64,000 nt of DNA from JAOPZW01 sp963806015. GTDB taxonomy: Bacteria > Actinomycetota > Thermoleophilia > Solirubrobacterales > Solirubrobacteraceae. The stretch is from positions 124,001 to 188,000 of the forward strand of contig CAWDWM010000002.1 in assembly GCA_963806015.1 (NCBI GenBank). Direction: 5' to 3'. Below, piece by piece: positions 1-8,359 of this stretch. Positions within the stretch are counted from its first letter, which is position 1, and the number at the start of each line of letters is the position of its first letter. A program made the position numbers and the translations under genes. The notes beneath the pieces are model-generated. The model made no database searches, was not told the origin of the DNA, and saw nothing but the letters and a program-made list of their open reading frames with translations.

Positions 1-1065
1 CCCGCGGCGACCGCTCGCCTCGATCGCGGCGGCGTGCGCCGCGTGCTGCCCGCGCTGTACCTCGCCGAGGCCGCGATCTTCGCGGTGCTGGCGCTGCTCG
101 CATCGTCGGTTCCCTGGCTGCCGCTGGTCCTCGCGCTCGCCACGATCGACGGCATCCTCGCGCTGGTCGGGCGCGCGCTGACCCGCGCCGCCGTCGCGGC
201 GACGCTCAAGCCCGACGGCCAGCTCGAGGCGGGCAACACGCTGCTCAACGTCTCCTTCTCGGTGTGCTTCGCGATCGGCCCTGCGCTTGGCGGTATCATG
301 GTCGCCGCCTTCGGCGTCAGCGCCGGACTGTGGGTCAGCTCGGCCATCTTCGCCGCCATGACCGTCACGCTGGCGACCAGCCGATCGCTCCCGCCCGCTC
401 ATGCCGACGCCAAGGATGGCTGGCTCACGCGCCTGCGCGCGGGCTTGGGCCACGCGCTCGGCAACCCCGCCGTGCGCCGGCTCTTCATCGCCCACGCGGC
501 CGCCATCACGTGCGCCGCGATGATCTCCCCGATCGAGGTCATCTGGGCCAAGGAGGTCATCGGCGGCAGCAGCAGCGCCTATGGCATCGTCCTCAGCGCC
601 TGGGGCGCGGGCACCCTCGTCACGGGCCTTCTCCTCGTCCCGTTCTGGCGCCGGCTCCCCGTGGTCACGCGCATTCCGCTGGCCGCCGGGACCATGGGCG
701 TCGGCTACGTCGTCATGGCGCTGGCCGGCTCCCTGCCGATCGGCGCGCTCGGCTGCTTCATCGGCGGCGTCGGCAACGGGTTCTACTTCGTCTCGCTCAT
801 CCAGGCCATCCAGGACCGGACGGCCGACGAGTTCCAGGCCCGCGTCATGGGCCTGCTCGAATCGGCCACGGCCGGGTGCTACGGCACCGGCTTCCTGCTC
901 GCCGGCGCGATCACCGCGCTGACCTCGGTGCGGGTGACGTTCGCCGCGACCGCGGTCGGCGTGCTCCTCGCCTCGGTCTGGATGGGCATGTTGCTGCGCG
1001 GCACGGCCGCCGAGCCGGCCGAGTCGCCCGCCGCGAGCCTCGCGCTCGCCGGCGAGACCTCCTAA
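1..1065 (+). CDS. MFS transporter, C-terminal part (cut by window edge)
   Basis: The frame is open from the first base and the first possible start is a GTG at 34, which lies inside hydrophobic transporter sequence, so the true N-terminus is probably outside the window. The visible 354 codons hold a run of hydrophobic helices, the Gly-rich FAIGPALGGIMV segment seen in MFS exporters, and a loop with basic residues between the two halves. The product is an inner-membrane proton-driven exporter or uptake carrier of unknown substrate. The gene ends with TAA at 1063 and converges on the carbonic anhydrase operon. The family is clear; the substrate cannot be inferred. Confidence 0.8.
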   Translation, partial: PAATARLDRGGVRRVLPALYLAEAAIFAVLALLASSVPWLPLVLALATIDGILALVGRALTRAAVAATLKPDGQLEAGNTLLNVSFSVCFAIGPALGGIMVAAFGVSAGLWVSSAIFAAMTVTLATSRSLPPAHADAKDGWLTRLRAGLGHALGNPAVRRLFIAHAAAITCAAMISPIEVIWAKEVIGGSSSAYGIVLSAWGAGTLVTGLLLVPFWRRLPVVTRIPLAAGTMGVGYVVMALAGSLPIGALGCFIGGVGNGFYFVSLIQAIQDRTADEFQARVMGLLESATAGCYGTGFLLAGAITALTSVRVTFAATAVGVLLASVWMGMLLRGTAAEPAESPAASLALAGETS

Positions 1066-1180
1066 CAGGTAACTCCTCAGGACGTTTTCCGCGCTCGGTG
1101 GTGGAGGGCGCGGACCCAAATCACCGAAGGAGCGCCGGCCTTGTGGCGTGCGACACGTGCGCCGACCCGACGTCGGGCGC

Positions 1181-1229
1181 GAACTGCCTGGGATCAGGCC
1201 CGGAAACCGGACCCAACCCCAGGCAGTTC
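1181..1229. terminator. Long hairpin between convergent genes
   Basis: A perfect 12-bp inverted repeat (GAACTGCCTGGG at 1181-1192 and its complement at 1218-1229) encloses a second small hairpin, CCGG-AAA-CCGG. It sits between the stops of the MFS gene and the carbonic anhydrase gene, where a bidirectional terminator is expected. There is no T-tract, so the terminator role is inferred. Confidence 0.5.
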
Positions 1230-1272
1230 GGGTCACGGCGCTCTCGTCGTGGCGGTACTGGCGCGTCGCGAC

Positions 1273-1764
1273 TTACGTCACCTCGCGCAAGCGCCCGGTC
1301 TCGACCTCGTAGACGAAGCCGCGTACCGCGTCCCTGCGCGGGATGAACGGGCTGGCCTTGATGCGGGCGATCGACTGGCGCACGTCCTCGTCGAGGTCGT
1401 CGAAGGCCTCCGCGGCCCACTCGGGCTTGATGCCGACGTCGTCCTGCAGCGCGCGCTTGAACGCGTCGTCGGTGAAGGTCAGCATCCCGCAGTCGGTGTG
1501 GTGGATGAGGATGATCTCCTCGGTGCCGAGCAGCCGCTGGGAGATGGACAGCGAGCGGATCTCGTCGTCGGTGACCACGCCGCCCGCGTTGCGGATGATG
1601 TGGGCATCGCCCTCCTTCAGTCCGAGGAGGCTGTAGGGATTCAGGCGGGCGTCCATGCACGCGACGATGGCGAGCTTCCGGGCCGGCGGCAGCGGCAGGT
1701 CGCCCTTGTCGAAGCTCGCCGCATATTCCTCGGCGTTGCGCAGCAGATCGTCATTGGTGCTCAC
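1273..1764 (-). CDS. canA: Beta-class carbonic anhydrase
   Basis: This cytoplasmic zinc enzyme interconverts CO2 and bicarbonate. It has 163 residues, the same length as Mycobacterium tuberculosis Rv1284, whose sequence it resembles closely as remembered. Zinc ligands are visible as Cys36 in ACMDAR, and His89 and Cys92 in HHTDCG; the Asp38/Arg40 dyad is intact and RNAGG follows at 58-62. The start is GTG at 1764, preceded by an AGAAGGGA ribosome site. It is the last gene of a minus-strand group, 16 nt after the cupin gene. The symbol follows the mycobacterial orthologue and is a family-level assignment. Confidence 0.93.
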   Translation of the reverse strand: MSTNDDLLRNAEEYAASFDKGDLPLPPARKLAIVACMDARLNPYSLLGLKEGDAHIIRNAGGVVTDDEIRSLSISQRLLGTEEIILIHHTDCGMLTFTDDAFKRALQDDVGIKPEWAAEAFDDLDEDVRQSIARIKASPFIPRRDAVRGFVYEVETGRLREVT

Positions 1765-1780
1765 GGGAGTCCCTTCTGGA

Positions 1781-2269
1781 TCAGGCGGCCGACGTCAACG
1801 GCCGCAACTCTTCGTCCTTGGCCAGCGGATGGCGCTCCAGGGTGCCACCCGGCTGGACGAGGTAGGCGCCCATGCGGCGCAGCGGCGGAGAGTATGCATG
1901 CAGCGTCGTGGCCGGTGCGTTGCCCGAGTGGGTCACGCGGTGGATGTCCACAGGAGAGAAGTCGAAGACGTCGCCCCGCACGTAGCGGCGCAGCGCGGGC
2001 GGGGCGCCCAGGCGCAGGCGCTCCTCCACGACGGCGCCCTGGGCGACGACGACCGCCCCCGAGGAGAGGTCGTGGTCATGGAAGCCGGTGTCGTGACCGG
2101 GCATCCAGCAGATGAGCCAGATCTCGAGCTGGTCGTCGAGGCACAGGCACTCGAAGATGCGCTGGGCGGGGTCGTGGCGGACCAGATGGGCCCACGGCTG
2201 CGGATCGGCGGCCAGGCCCGAGACGATCTCGCGCAGCTCCGCGGGCCCCAGGATGGCGACGGCGCTCAT
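1781..2269 (-). CDS. Cysteine dioxygenase-type cupin
   Basis: This is a 162-residue single-cupin protein of the cysteine dioxygenase/thiol dioxygenase type, which uses non-haem iron and O2 to oxidise a thiol to a sulfinate. The iron-binding 3-His set is visible as His64 and His66 in FHDHDLSSG and His110 in DIHRVTH. Its ATG overlaps the stop of the upstream amidohydrolase (ATGA at 2266-2269), so the two are probably translationally coupled. Cysteine is the default substrate; 3-mercaptopropionate or another small thiol is possible and cannot be separated here. Confidence 0.85.
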   Translation of the reverse strand: MSAVAILGPAELREIVSGLAADPQPWAHLVRHDPAQRIFECLCLDDQLEIWLICWMPGHDTGFHDHDLSSGAVVVAQGAVVEERLRLGAPPALRRYVRGDVFDFSPVDIHRVTHSGNAPATTLHAYSPPLRRMGAYLVQPGGTLERHPLAKDEELRPLTSAA

Positions 2270-3233
2270 CCGAGCAGCCTCGCCGGGTTGGCCCGCAGCA
2301 GCGCCTCGTCATCCTGCGGGGTCGCACCGTCGAGCACGGGCACGTCGGAGCCGTGCACGAGCTGGGCGGCCCCCACCGTCCGGCGCATGAGCGCGACGGC
2401 CTGCGGGCCATACGACGAGGTCTCATAGAACAGCTGCGGGACGAGCGGGACCGCCGGTCCCCCGCGCGCCGCCGCGCGTTCGCCGTGCAGCTGGGCGAGC
2501 TCCGCCGGGGCGGCGAAGACGACGCGCAGGCGCGGATGGCGAGCGAGCCCTCCGTCGGCCCACGCCCACCACGCGGCCTGCAGCGACGCCGTGTAGCTCG
2601 TCAGCGCCGGCCACCACGGTCCCGCATCGTCGTCCTCGCCGCCGGCGGGCCCCGGGTGGACGAGGAGCGGCGCGTCGCGCGCCTGCAGTCGATCGAGCAC
2701 GTCCGCGAGGCGCTCCACGCGCCGCGGGTGCGCGAGCGCGCGGGCGGCAGGGACAGTCCGACGAAGCCCTCGTCGAGCAGGGCGTCGACGTCGGCGGGCC
2801 GGGCATCGCGCAGGTTGAGCGTGCCCCACGCGCCCAGCGCGCTCGGGAGCTCGCGGACGACGGCGCGCCATGCGTCGAGCAGCGGCTGGGCCTCGCGTCC
2901 GGCGAGCGTCTCCACCCGCAGCGCGGTCGACAGGCTCAGCAGCGCGCGGTCGACGCCCTGGGCGGCCAGTCCCCCGGCGCGGTCGGTGCCCTCCTGCGCC
3001 GCGACGGCGGCCGCGGGCTCGCCGGACACGTGCAACCACCAGGCAGCGCCCTCGCGACGCGCGCACGGCGGCTCGGAACGGCGCTCCAGCGCGGCGAGGA
3101 GCTCGGGCGGCCAGAGGTGCTGGTGGACGTCGGTGCTCGTCTGCAGGGGCTCGCGGCGGTGCGCGGCTGGGCACCGAAAGAGACCGGGCCGCCACGCCGA
3201 GTCGAGATGAACGACGAGTTTGTCCCACGCCAT
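2266..3233 (-). pseudogene. Amidohydrolase-family protein, apparent -1 frameshift
   Basis: Two minus-strand frames must be joined to give one TIM-barrel amidohydrolase (PF04909 type). The N-terminal frame carries TDVHQHLWPPEL with the metal-binding HxH near 3130, and runs to GFVGLSLPP. The C-terminal frame carries LVHPGP, a FYETSSYG segment and the HGSDVP motif near the end. The switch falls near 2743-2747, and adding one G to give CTGCCGGCCC restores a single frame. This is either a sequencing or assembly deletion or a young pseudogene. The start is unclear: the only upstream ATG (3233) lies in a 19-bp inverted repeat. The stop overlaps the start of the cysteine dioxygenase gene. Confidence 0.75.
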
Positions 3234-3251
3234 GGGACAAACTCGTCGTTC
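3209..3251. repeat. Perfect 19-bp inverted repeat
   Basis: Arms at 3209-3227 and 3233-3251 are perfectly complementary over 19 bp, with a 5-nt loop. The element lies between the arginase stop and the amidohydrolase and covers the only upstream ATG in the amidohydrolase frame. There is no T-tract on either strand. It could be a terminator for the arginase transcript or a regulator-binding palindrome. Confidence 0.7.
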
Positions 3252-3339
3252 GGTCGGGCGGGGTCGACCGCGCCCGCCCCGCGGTGCAGCTGGCTCCTGC
3301 CCTCGATGCCCCACCCGCGAAGACCGAAGGCGCCGAGCC

Positions 3340-4242
3340 CTAAAGAATCCGCGCCCCGAACGCGCTTGCCGCCAGCTCGACCGCCAGCGCGGCCGTGGCG
3401 TTCTCACGGTCGAGGATCGGATTGACCTCGACGATCTCGAACGAGCCGAGCAGGCCCGATTCGGCGACGAGCTCCATCGCCAGGTGGGCCTCGCGGTAGG
3501 ACAGGCCGCCGCGCACCGCCGTCCCGACGCCGGGCGCGACCTCGGGGTCGAGCGCATCCATGTCGAGCGACACGTGGAAGAAGGCGGCGCCGTCGGCGCG
3601 CTGCAGCGCGTCGGCGACGAGCGGCTCGATGCCGCGGCGGTCGATCTCGCTCATCGTGTGCACGGCGAGATCGAGGTCGCCCACGAGCGCGCGCTCGCCC
3701 TCGTCGAGCGAGCGAACGCCGACGAGCGTCGTGCGCGCCGGCTCGAGCGCCGGCAGCGGCCACGCCTCGCTCGCGAAGGCCGCGCCGCCGTGACCGAGGG
3801 CCGCGGCCAGCGGCATCCCGTGCACGTTGCCGCTCGGCGTGGTCTGCGGCGTGTTGAGGTCGCCGTGCGCGTCGATCCACAGCACGGCGCCCGGCCCGCC
3901 CGCGGCGGCCGCGAGCCCGCCGAGGGTGCCCAGCGCGATCGAGTGGTCGCCGCCGAGCACGATCGGCACCCGCCCCTCGGCCACCGCGTCGCCCACCCGG
4001 CGCGCGACGCGCTCGCAGGTGCTGCGGATCTCGGTCAGGAAGCGGGCCCGCGGATCGCCGCTGGCGGTCGCCTCGGCCACGGCGGTCTCGACGTTGCCCC
4101 AGTCCGCGCAGTCGCGCCCCAGCGAGGTCAGGCGCTCCTCGAGCCCCGCATAGCGGATCGCCGACGGGCCCATGTCGACGCCACGGCGCCCGGCACCGAG
4201 GTCGAGCGCTGCACCGATGATCGCGACTCCAGGGGCGGCCAT
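3340..4242 (-). CDS. rocF: Arginase family (L-arginine to ornithine plus urea)
   Basis: The product is a cytoplasmic binuclear manganese hydrolase of the arginase/ureohydrolase fold, 300 residues, the usual arginase length. Metal ligands are all present: His100 in GGDHSIALGT, Asp124, His126 and Asp128 in WIDAHGDLNTP, and Asp227 and Asp229 in SLDMDALDP. The SGNVHGMPL loop at 137-145 is the arginase-type substrate loop and argues for arginase over agmatinase. The start is ATG at 4242. It lies apart from the downstream amidohydrolase, with the 19-bp inverted repeat in between, so it may be its own transcript. Confidence 0.9.
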   Translation of the reverse strand: MAAPGVAIIGAALDLGAGRRGVDMGPSAIRYAGLEERLTSLGRDCADWGNVETAVAEATASGDPRARFLTEIRSTCERVARRVGDAVAEGRVPIVLGGDHSIALGTLGGLAAAAGGPGAVLWIDAHGDLNTPQTTPSGNVHGMPLAAALGHGGAAFASEAWPLPALEPARTTLVGVRSLDEGERALVGDLDLAVHTMSEIDRRGIEPLVADALQRADGAAFFHVSLDMDALDPEVAPGVGTAVRGGLSYREAHLAMELVAESGLLGSFEIVEVNPILDRENATAALAVELAASAFGARIL

Positions 4243-4291
4243 GGACGAGAGCCGATCCTGACATGCCGCGCGCTGCGCGGCGAGCCGTCGG

Positions 4292-4549
4292 TCAGGCGGC
4301 GCGCTGGTGGTGGTGCTCGAGGACCTGCGACGTCCAGGCCGCGAGGCGTACCTCGAACTGCGGATGATCGGGCGCCACGCCGTTGAAGGCCCAGCTCGTC
4401 AGATCCATCAGCGCCTCGACCTGCTGCTCGTTGAGCGCGGGTCCTTCGCCGCGATCATGCAGCTCGCCGGCGTGCAGGGCGTCCTGGATGTGCGCCGGCA
4501 TGCGATCCGTGGGCGGCCATTCGACGTTGAGCTTGCGGTTCTCGCGCAT
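4292..4549 (-). CDS. Hypothetical 85-residue protein
   Basis: This family is not recognised. The preferred start is the ATG at 4549 (MRENRKLN...), 9 nt downstream of a possible sigma-28/WhiG-type -10 element; a longer in-frame version starts at 4621. The protein is soluble, rich in His, Glu and Trp, with no signal or membrane segment, and ends in a helical stretch with HHH. The first 95 nt overlap the 3' end of the sugar dehydrogenase frame. The gene is separated from arginase by about 50 nt. Confidence 0.55.
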   Translation of the reverse strand: MRENRKLNVEWPPTDRMPAHIQDALHAGELHDRGEGPALNEQQVEALMDLTSWAFNGVAPDHPQFEVRLAAWTSQVLEHHHQRAA

Positions 4550-5677
4550 GTACACGGTGTATCGCCGCCAACGCGGTCGAGCTTGAGCACTTCGGGACAA
4601 ATCGCACGAATTGGGCGCCATAGCCTGGGAAGAAGCGCACCACGGCGCCGGTGCTGAACAGCGTCACGTAGAGCGCACCGCCGGGGCCGATCGCGGTCCC
4701 CAGCGCGTCCTGCTCGCCGAAGCCCGTGGCGAAGACCGAGCCGCTCGCCTCATAGCCCCCACCCGGGCGCCGGCGCAGCTCGATGCGCCGCAGCTCGCGC
4801 CCGGCGTCGACGCCCGCCACGATCGACCCGTTCTCGGCCACGAAGGCGGTCAGCCCCCGGCCGCCCCAGTCGCGCGTGACGGCGACGCCGCCCACGCCGG
4901 CATGGGCGGGCAGGAGCGCGAGCGGCGCGGCCGTCCCCGCGCACGCGCGCCCGCCCTGGTCGTAGCAGCCGGGGAAGCCGAAATCCGGCGCCGCGCGCGT
5001 CACGTCGCGTACGAGGTTCAGCTCGTCGGGCGGCCGCCGCACGCCGAGGTCGTCACGCCCGTTGTCGCTGACCAGCAGCGACGCGGTGCCCGGGATGAAG
5101 GCCAGCCCGAACGGGCCGCGCAGGCCCGTGGCCTCGATGCGCAGGTCGCTGCCATCGCCCTTGAAGGACACGACCGTGCCCGAGGTCTCATGACCGCCCG
5201 CCAGCGCGTCCTGCTCGGCGCCGGCGCCCAGGTAGAGCCGGCCGTTCGGTCCCGGCGCGATGGTCCCGAGCCCGTGGCGCCCCACCGAGATGGCCGGGAG
5301 GATTACGCGGCGATGGGCGAAGGCGTGCCCGTCGAAGCCGGAGTAGCGCGCCACGATCCCGGTCACCTGCCCGCGCGTCGAGGTCACGTAGAGCCGGCCG
5401 CGAAACCACGTGAGCCCGAGCGCGGTCATCGTCCCGCGGATGACGTGGACCGGCGGCGCGCCGGCATGAGCCACGTACCACACGCCGTCGCCCTCCTGGG
5501 CGAACGGGGCGCCGGAGGTGACCCACATGCCGCCGCGGCGGTCGAAGGTCACGTTCGTGGCGTAGGGGATCCCCGACGCGACCATCTGACCGGGCGGCGG
5601 TGGCGGCGCGGCGGGCGCGGGTCCCGCCGCCGCGGCGACGGCGGCAAGGACGGCGATGAAGCGAGGCCGCGCCTCAC
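4455..5677 (-). CDS. Secreted glucose/sorbosone dehydrogenase-like protein (start frameshifted)
   Basis: The product is a beta-propeller of the PQQ-dependent glucose/sorbosone dehydrogenase type that would oxidise sugars outside the membrane. Repeated blade motifs such as GLAFIPGT, GPNGRLYLG and GPGGALYVTLFS are visible. The open frame begins only at 5585, yet the 25 codons upstream encode a signal peptide core (FIAVLAAVAAAAG). A good GTG at 5677 with an upstream AAGG lies one frame off; inserting one C near 5661 (GCTTC to GCCTTC) joins them. It follows the GH10 xylanase by 26 nt and is probably co-transcribed. The last 50 or so residues look non-homologous, so the native stop may be earlier. 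Confidence 0.7.
4559..4587 (-). promoter_or_regulatory. Possible sigma-28/WhiG-type promoter
   Basis: Reading the minus strand, CTCAAG is followed after a 16-nt spacer by GGCGATAC, close to the TAAA-N15/16-GCCGATAA pattern of flagellar and WhiG-type sigma factors. The ATG of the 85-residue gene follows within about 10 nt of the -10 box, which would give a near-leaderless mRNA. This is a pattern match by eye only. Confidence 0.3.
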
Positions 5678-5703
5678 CAACCGACCTTACCGCCGCCGCG
5701 GGC

Positions 5704-6762
5704 TCACCAGTGGCGGCGATGCGCCAGCGCGTCGCGCAGGGCGAAGTACGCCGGCTTGGGCCGATAGCTCTCGTCGAACGGCGTCGCCGCGCCTTCGCCC
5801 GCGAACACGCCGGGCACCCACGAGTGCTGGTCGTCGAAGCCCCAGACGGTGAACGAGACGCAGCGGCGCACCGCCTGGCAGCTGCTGAGCATGCCCGTGA
5901 AGTAGTCGGCCTGCGTGGCCAGCTTCTCGGGGGTCACCGGCAGGATCATGCGCACGTCGGCTTCGGTGATCGCCACGTCGACCCCGAGGGCCGCGAAGCG
6001 CTTGAGGTTGTCGGCGAGGGTGTCGGGATAGGGGTACTGGATCCCGAGGTGGCCCTGGAACCCGACGCCGTCGATGCGCACGCCCTGGCGGCGCAGATCC
6101 TGCACGAGCGCATACGCCGCGTCGCTCTTGGGACCGATCGACTCGAGGTTGTAGTCGTTGTAGTAGAGCCGGGCGTGCGGGTCGGCCTGATGGGCCCACC
6201 GGAACGCCTTGGCGATGTAGCCGGGCCCGAGCTGGCGCAGCCAGATGGTGTCGCGCAGGCTGCCGTCCTCGTTGAACGCCTCGTTGACGACGTCCCACGC
6301 ATAGACGCGCCCGCGGAAGTGCGAGACCTCGTCGGTGATGTGCCGGTGCAGGATCGCCTCGAGCTCGTCGTCGGTGAACGTCCCCGCCGTGAGCCAGGCC
6401 GGCAGCTGGTTGTGCCACACCAGCGTGTGCCCGCGCACGACCTCACGGTGGGCGCGGGCGTGGGCGACGAGCCGGTCGGCGGCCGAGAAGTCCAGGACGC
6501 CGCGCTGCGCCTCGACGCTCTCCCACTTCATGGCGTTCTCGGGCGTGACGCTGTTGAACTCGCGGTCCAGGATGCTCGTGTAGGTCGCGTCTGAACCCAG
6601 CAGGTCGGTGTTGACCGCGGTGCCGATCAGCGGGCGCGGAGCGAGGTCGCGCAGCCCGCGCGGATGGTGCGCCTGCGCGGGACCCGCCGCAAGCGCCATG
6701 AGGACGAGGGCAAGGGCGCTCCCACACGCCCATGCTCGTCGGGAGAGGTTGGACCGGGACAT
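5704..6762 (-). CDS. GH10 endo-1,4-beta-xylanase, secreted
   Basis: This extracellular retaining xylanase cleaves the xylan backbone. A signal peptide (residues 1-31, ending AQA) precedes a single GH10 barrel of about 310 residues. The acid/base Glu161 is in WDVVNEAF and the nucleophile Glu267 in ITEADVRM; HTLVWHNQLPAWL at 112-124 and the WGFDDQHSW segment near 307-315 are also GH10 hallmarks. No carbohydrate-binding module is present. The ATG at 6762 has an AAGGGAG ribosome site 6 nt upstream. It sits 25 nt after the GH5 gene, in the same orientation, so it is probably controlled by the palindrome at the GH5 start. Confidence 0.95.
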   Translation of the reverse strand: MSRSNLSRRAWACGSALALVLMALAAGPAQAHHPRGLRDLAPRPLIGTAVNTDLLGSDATYTSILDREFNSVTPENAMKWESVEAQRGVLDFSAADRLVAHARAHREVVRGHTLVWHNQLPAWLTAGTFTDDELEAILHRHITDEVSHFRGRVYAWDVVNEAFNEDGSLRDTIWLRQLGPGYIAKAFRWAHQADPHARLYYNDYNLESIGPKSDAAYALVQDLRRQGVRIDGVGFQGHLGIQYPYPDTLADNLKRFAALGVDVAITEADVRMILPVTPEKLATQADYFTGMLSSCQAVRRCVSFTVWGFDDQHSWVPGVFAGEGAATPFDESYRPKPAYFALRDALAHRRHW

Positions 6763-6787
6763 GAGGTCTCCCTTCGTGATGTGGTGG

Positions 6788-8197
6788 TCAGGCCTGCCCG
6801 GCCGCCGTGCCGGTGCGCGAGGCCAAGAGCTCGCATAGGCGCGTGCGCGTCACGCACCGTGCGAGAGCGAACGAGTCCGCCAGCTCGTCGAGGTCGTCGT
6901 CGCCGAGTTCGCGGAAGCGCTCGGCGTATTCGGTGAGCATCGCCTGGGCGAAGAGCACGTGGCGCACGAGGTCGTCGGTGGTCGCACGCGGGCTCCACGG
7001 GTAGGGCGACCAGCCGGGGAACTCCCGGGCCACGAACTCGTGGATCGGCTCGACGACCTCGGGGACCTCCTGGTCGGTGGAGCCCCAGGAGTCGATGCCC
7101 AGGCGGGCCTTCTTGGCGATCAGATCGCCGAAGCGCTGCATGTACGCGCTCTCGGGCGCGGTGTGGACGAGCCCCTGCAGCCCGACGTCCTTGTAGGTCC
7201 AGATCGACCAGCCCGCCCCGTGGCGGTCGTAGATCTCCAGCTGGTCGGAGAGGATCTGGTAGCGCTGCTCGTCGCGCTCGCGGTCGCCGGTGTAGACCGG
7301 GCCGAACTCGCCGACCCAGATCGGCGTGCCCGACTCGCGCTGGTAGCGGGAGCGCTCGAGGAACTTCTCCTCGAGGACGTCGCGGTCGATCCACTGGCCC
7401 TGGGTCTCCCCCGGGTACGGGCCGCCGAAGGCCATGCCGGCGCGCGCGTAGTCGTGGCAGGCATAGACGGCGTTCTCGTAGGGCTCGGCGAACATCGAGA
7501 AGTCCGTCGAGTAGGTGTTGCCGTCGACGAAGACGATGTGGTCGCGGTCGATCTCGCGGACGGCGCCAACGAGCCGATCGTGGAAGGGCCCGACGACCAC
7601 GCCGCTGGGATCCGCGGGCTCGTTGAGCAGGTTGTAGCCCCCGACCCACGGCTCGTCGCGATAGCGCGCGGCGAACGCCTGCCACAGGTGCACGACGCGG
7701 TCCTGGAAGTGCGGGTGCTGCCAGAAGGCGGCGACGTGCGTGGGGTTGTCGGAGTGCCAGTGCTGGTTCTGGCAGCCCGGCACCGCGTGCAAGTCGATCA
7801 CGCTGTAGATGCCGTGCGCGGCGCACGCGCGCACGACGCTGTCGAGGCGCTCGAAGCCCTCCTCGCGCAGCTCGAAAGGGCGATCGTCGTGCTCGAAGTG
7901 GCGGTAGTTGACCGGGATGCGCACGCAGTTGACGCCGAGCCCGGCGAGCAGCGCGGCGTCCTCGTCCTCGAAGAAGCGCGTGAGCAGGCGATCGAAGAAG
8001 CGCTCGGCCCGCTCCGGGCCGAGCACGGCGGTGACCGACGCCCGCATCTGGCTCTCCGTCGCCGGATAGCCGGTGATGAAGTTCTCCATGTTCATCCACC
8101 CGCCGAGGCCGACCCCGCGCAGCACCACGCGGTTGCCCTCGCCGTCGACGATCGCGTCGGCCTCGACGTGCAGTGCTGGGGAACGAAAGTTTCGCAA
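6788..8197 (-). CDS. GH5-family glycoside hydrolase
   Basis: This is a 469-residue (beta/alpha)8 retaining glycosidase of clan A. The acid/base Glu193 is in GYNLLNEP and the nucleophile Glu297 in WVGEFGP; RGVGLGGW at 27-34 and VIDLHAVPG at 133-141 are typical of GH5 exo/endo-glucanase relatives. There is no obvious signal peptide, so it may act on imported oligosaccharides. The C-terminal 80 residues form an added helical region. The start is TTG at 8197, chosen because GAGGAG lies 6 nt upstream. Codons 2-5 contain an 11-bp operator-like palindrome. It is the first gene of the GH5-GH10-dehydrogenase operon. Confidence 0.9.
   Translation of the reverse strand: MRNFRSPALHVEADAIVDGEGNRVVLRGVGLGGWMNMENFITGYPATESQMRASVTAVLGPERAERFFDRLLTRFFEDEDAALLAGLGVNCVRIPVNYRHFEHDDRPFELREEGFERLDSVVRACAAHGIYSVIDLHAVPGCQNQHWHSDNPTHVAAFWQHPHFQDRVVHLWQAFAARYRDEPWVGGYNLLNEPADPSGVVVGPFHDRLVGAVREIDRDHIVFVDGNTYSTDFSMFAEPYENAVYACHDYARAGMAFGGPYPGETQGQWIDRDVLEEKFLERSRYQRESGTPIWVGEFGPVYTGDRERDEQRYQILSDQLEIYDRHGAGWSIWTYKDVGLQGLVHTAPESAYMQRFGDLIAKKARLGIDSWGSTDQEVPEVVEPIHEFVAREFPGWSPYPWSPRATTDDLVRHVLFAQAMLTEYAERFRELGDDDLDELADSFALARCVTRTRLCELLASRTGTAAGQA
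8184..8194. promoter_or_regulatory. LacI-type operator candidate (CGAAAGTTTCG)
   Basis: This perfect 11-bp palindrome lies immediately after the GH5 start codon, between two divergent operons encoding xylan enzymes and a LacI-family regulator. The CGAA...TTCG form resembles operators described for actinobacterial LacI regulators of xylan genes (BxlR type). Related half-sites, CGAAAGTT at 8294-8301 and CGAAACCT at 8305-8312, lie upstream of the regulator gene itself. Confidence 0.55.
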
Positions 8198-8359
8198 CAG
8201 ATCTCCTCGTTTTCGGGCCCGCCACGCTAAGCCAATCGCCCTTTCCCGGTCAAGACTGCGCCGTAACCACGAGTGTCAGAGCTCGACAATGCTCGAAAGT
8301 TGATCGAAACCTCTGGTAGCTTCTCGAGCGTGCCCAGCCCGGAGAACGGAAGCGGCCGA

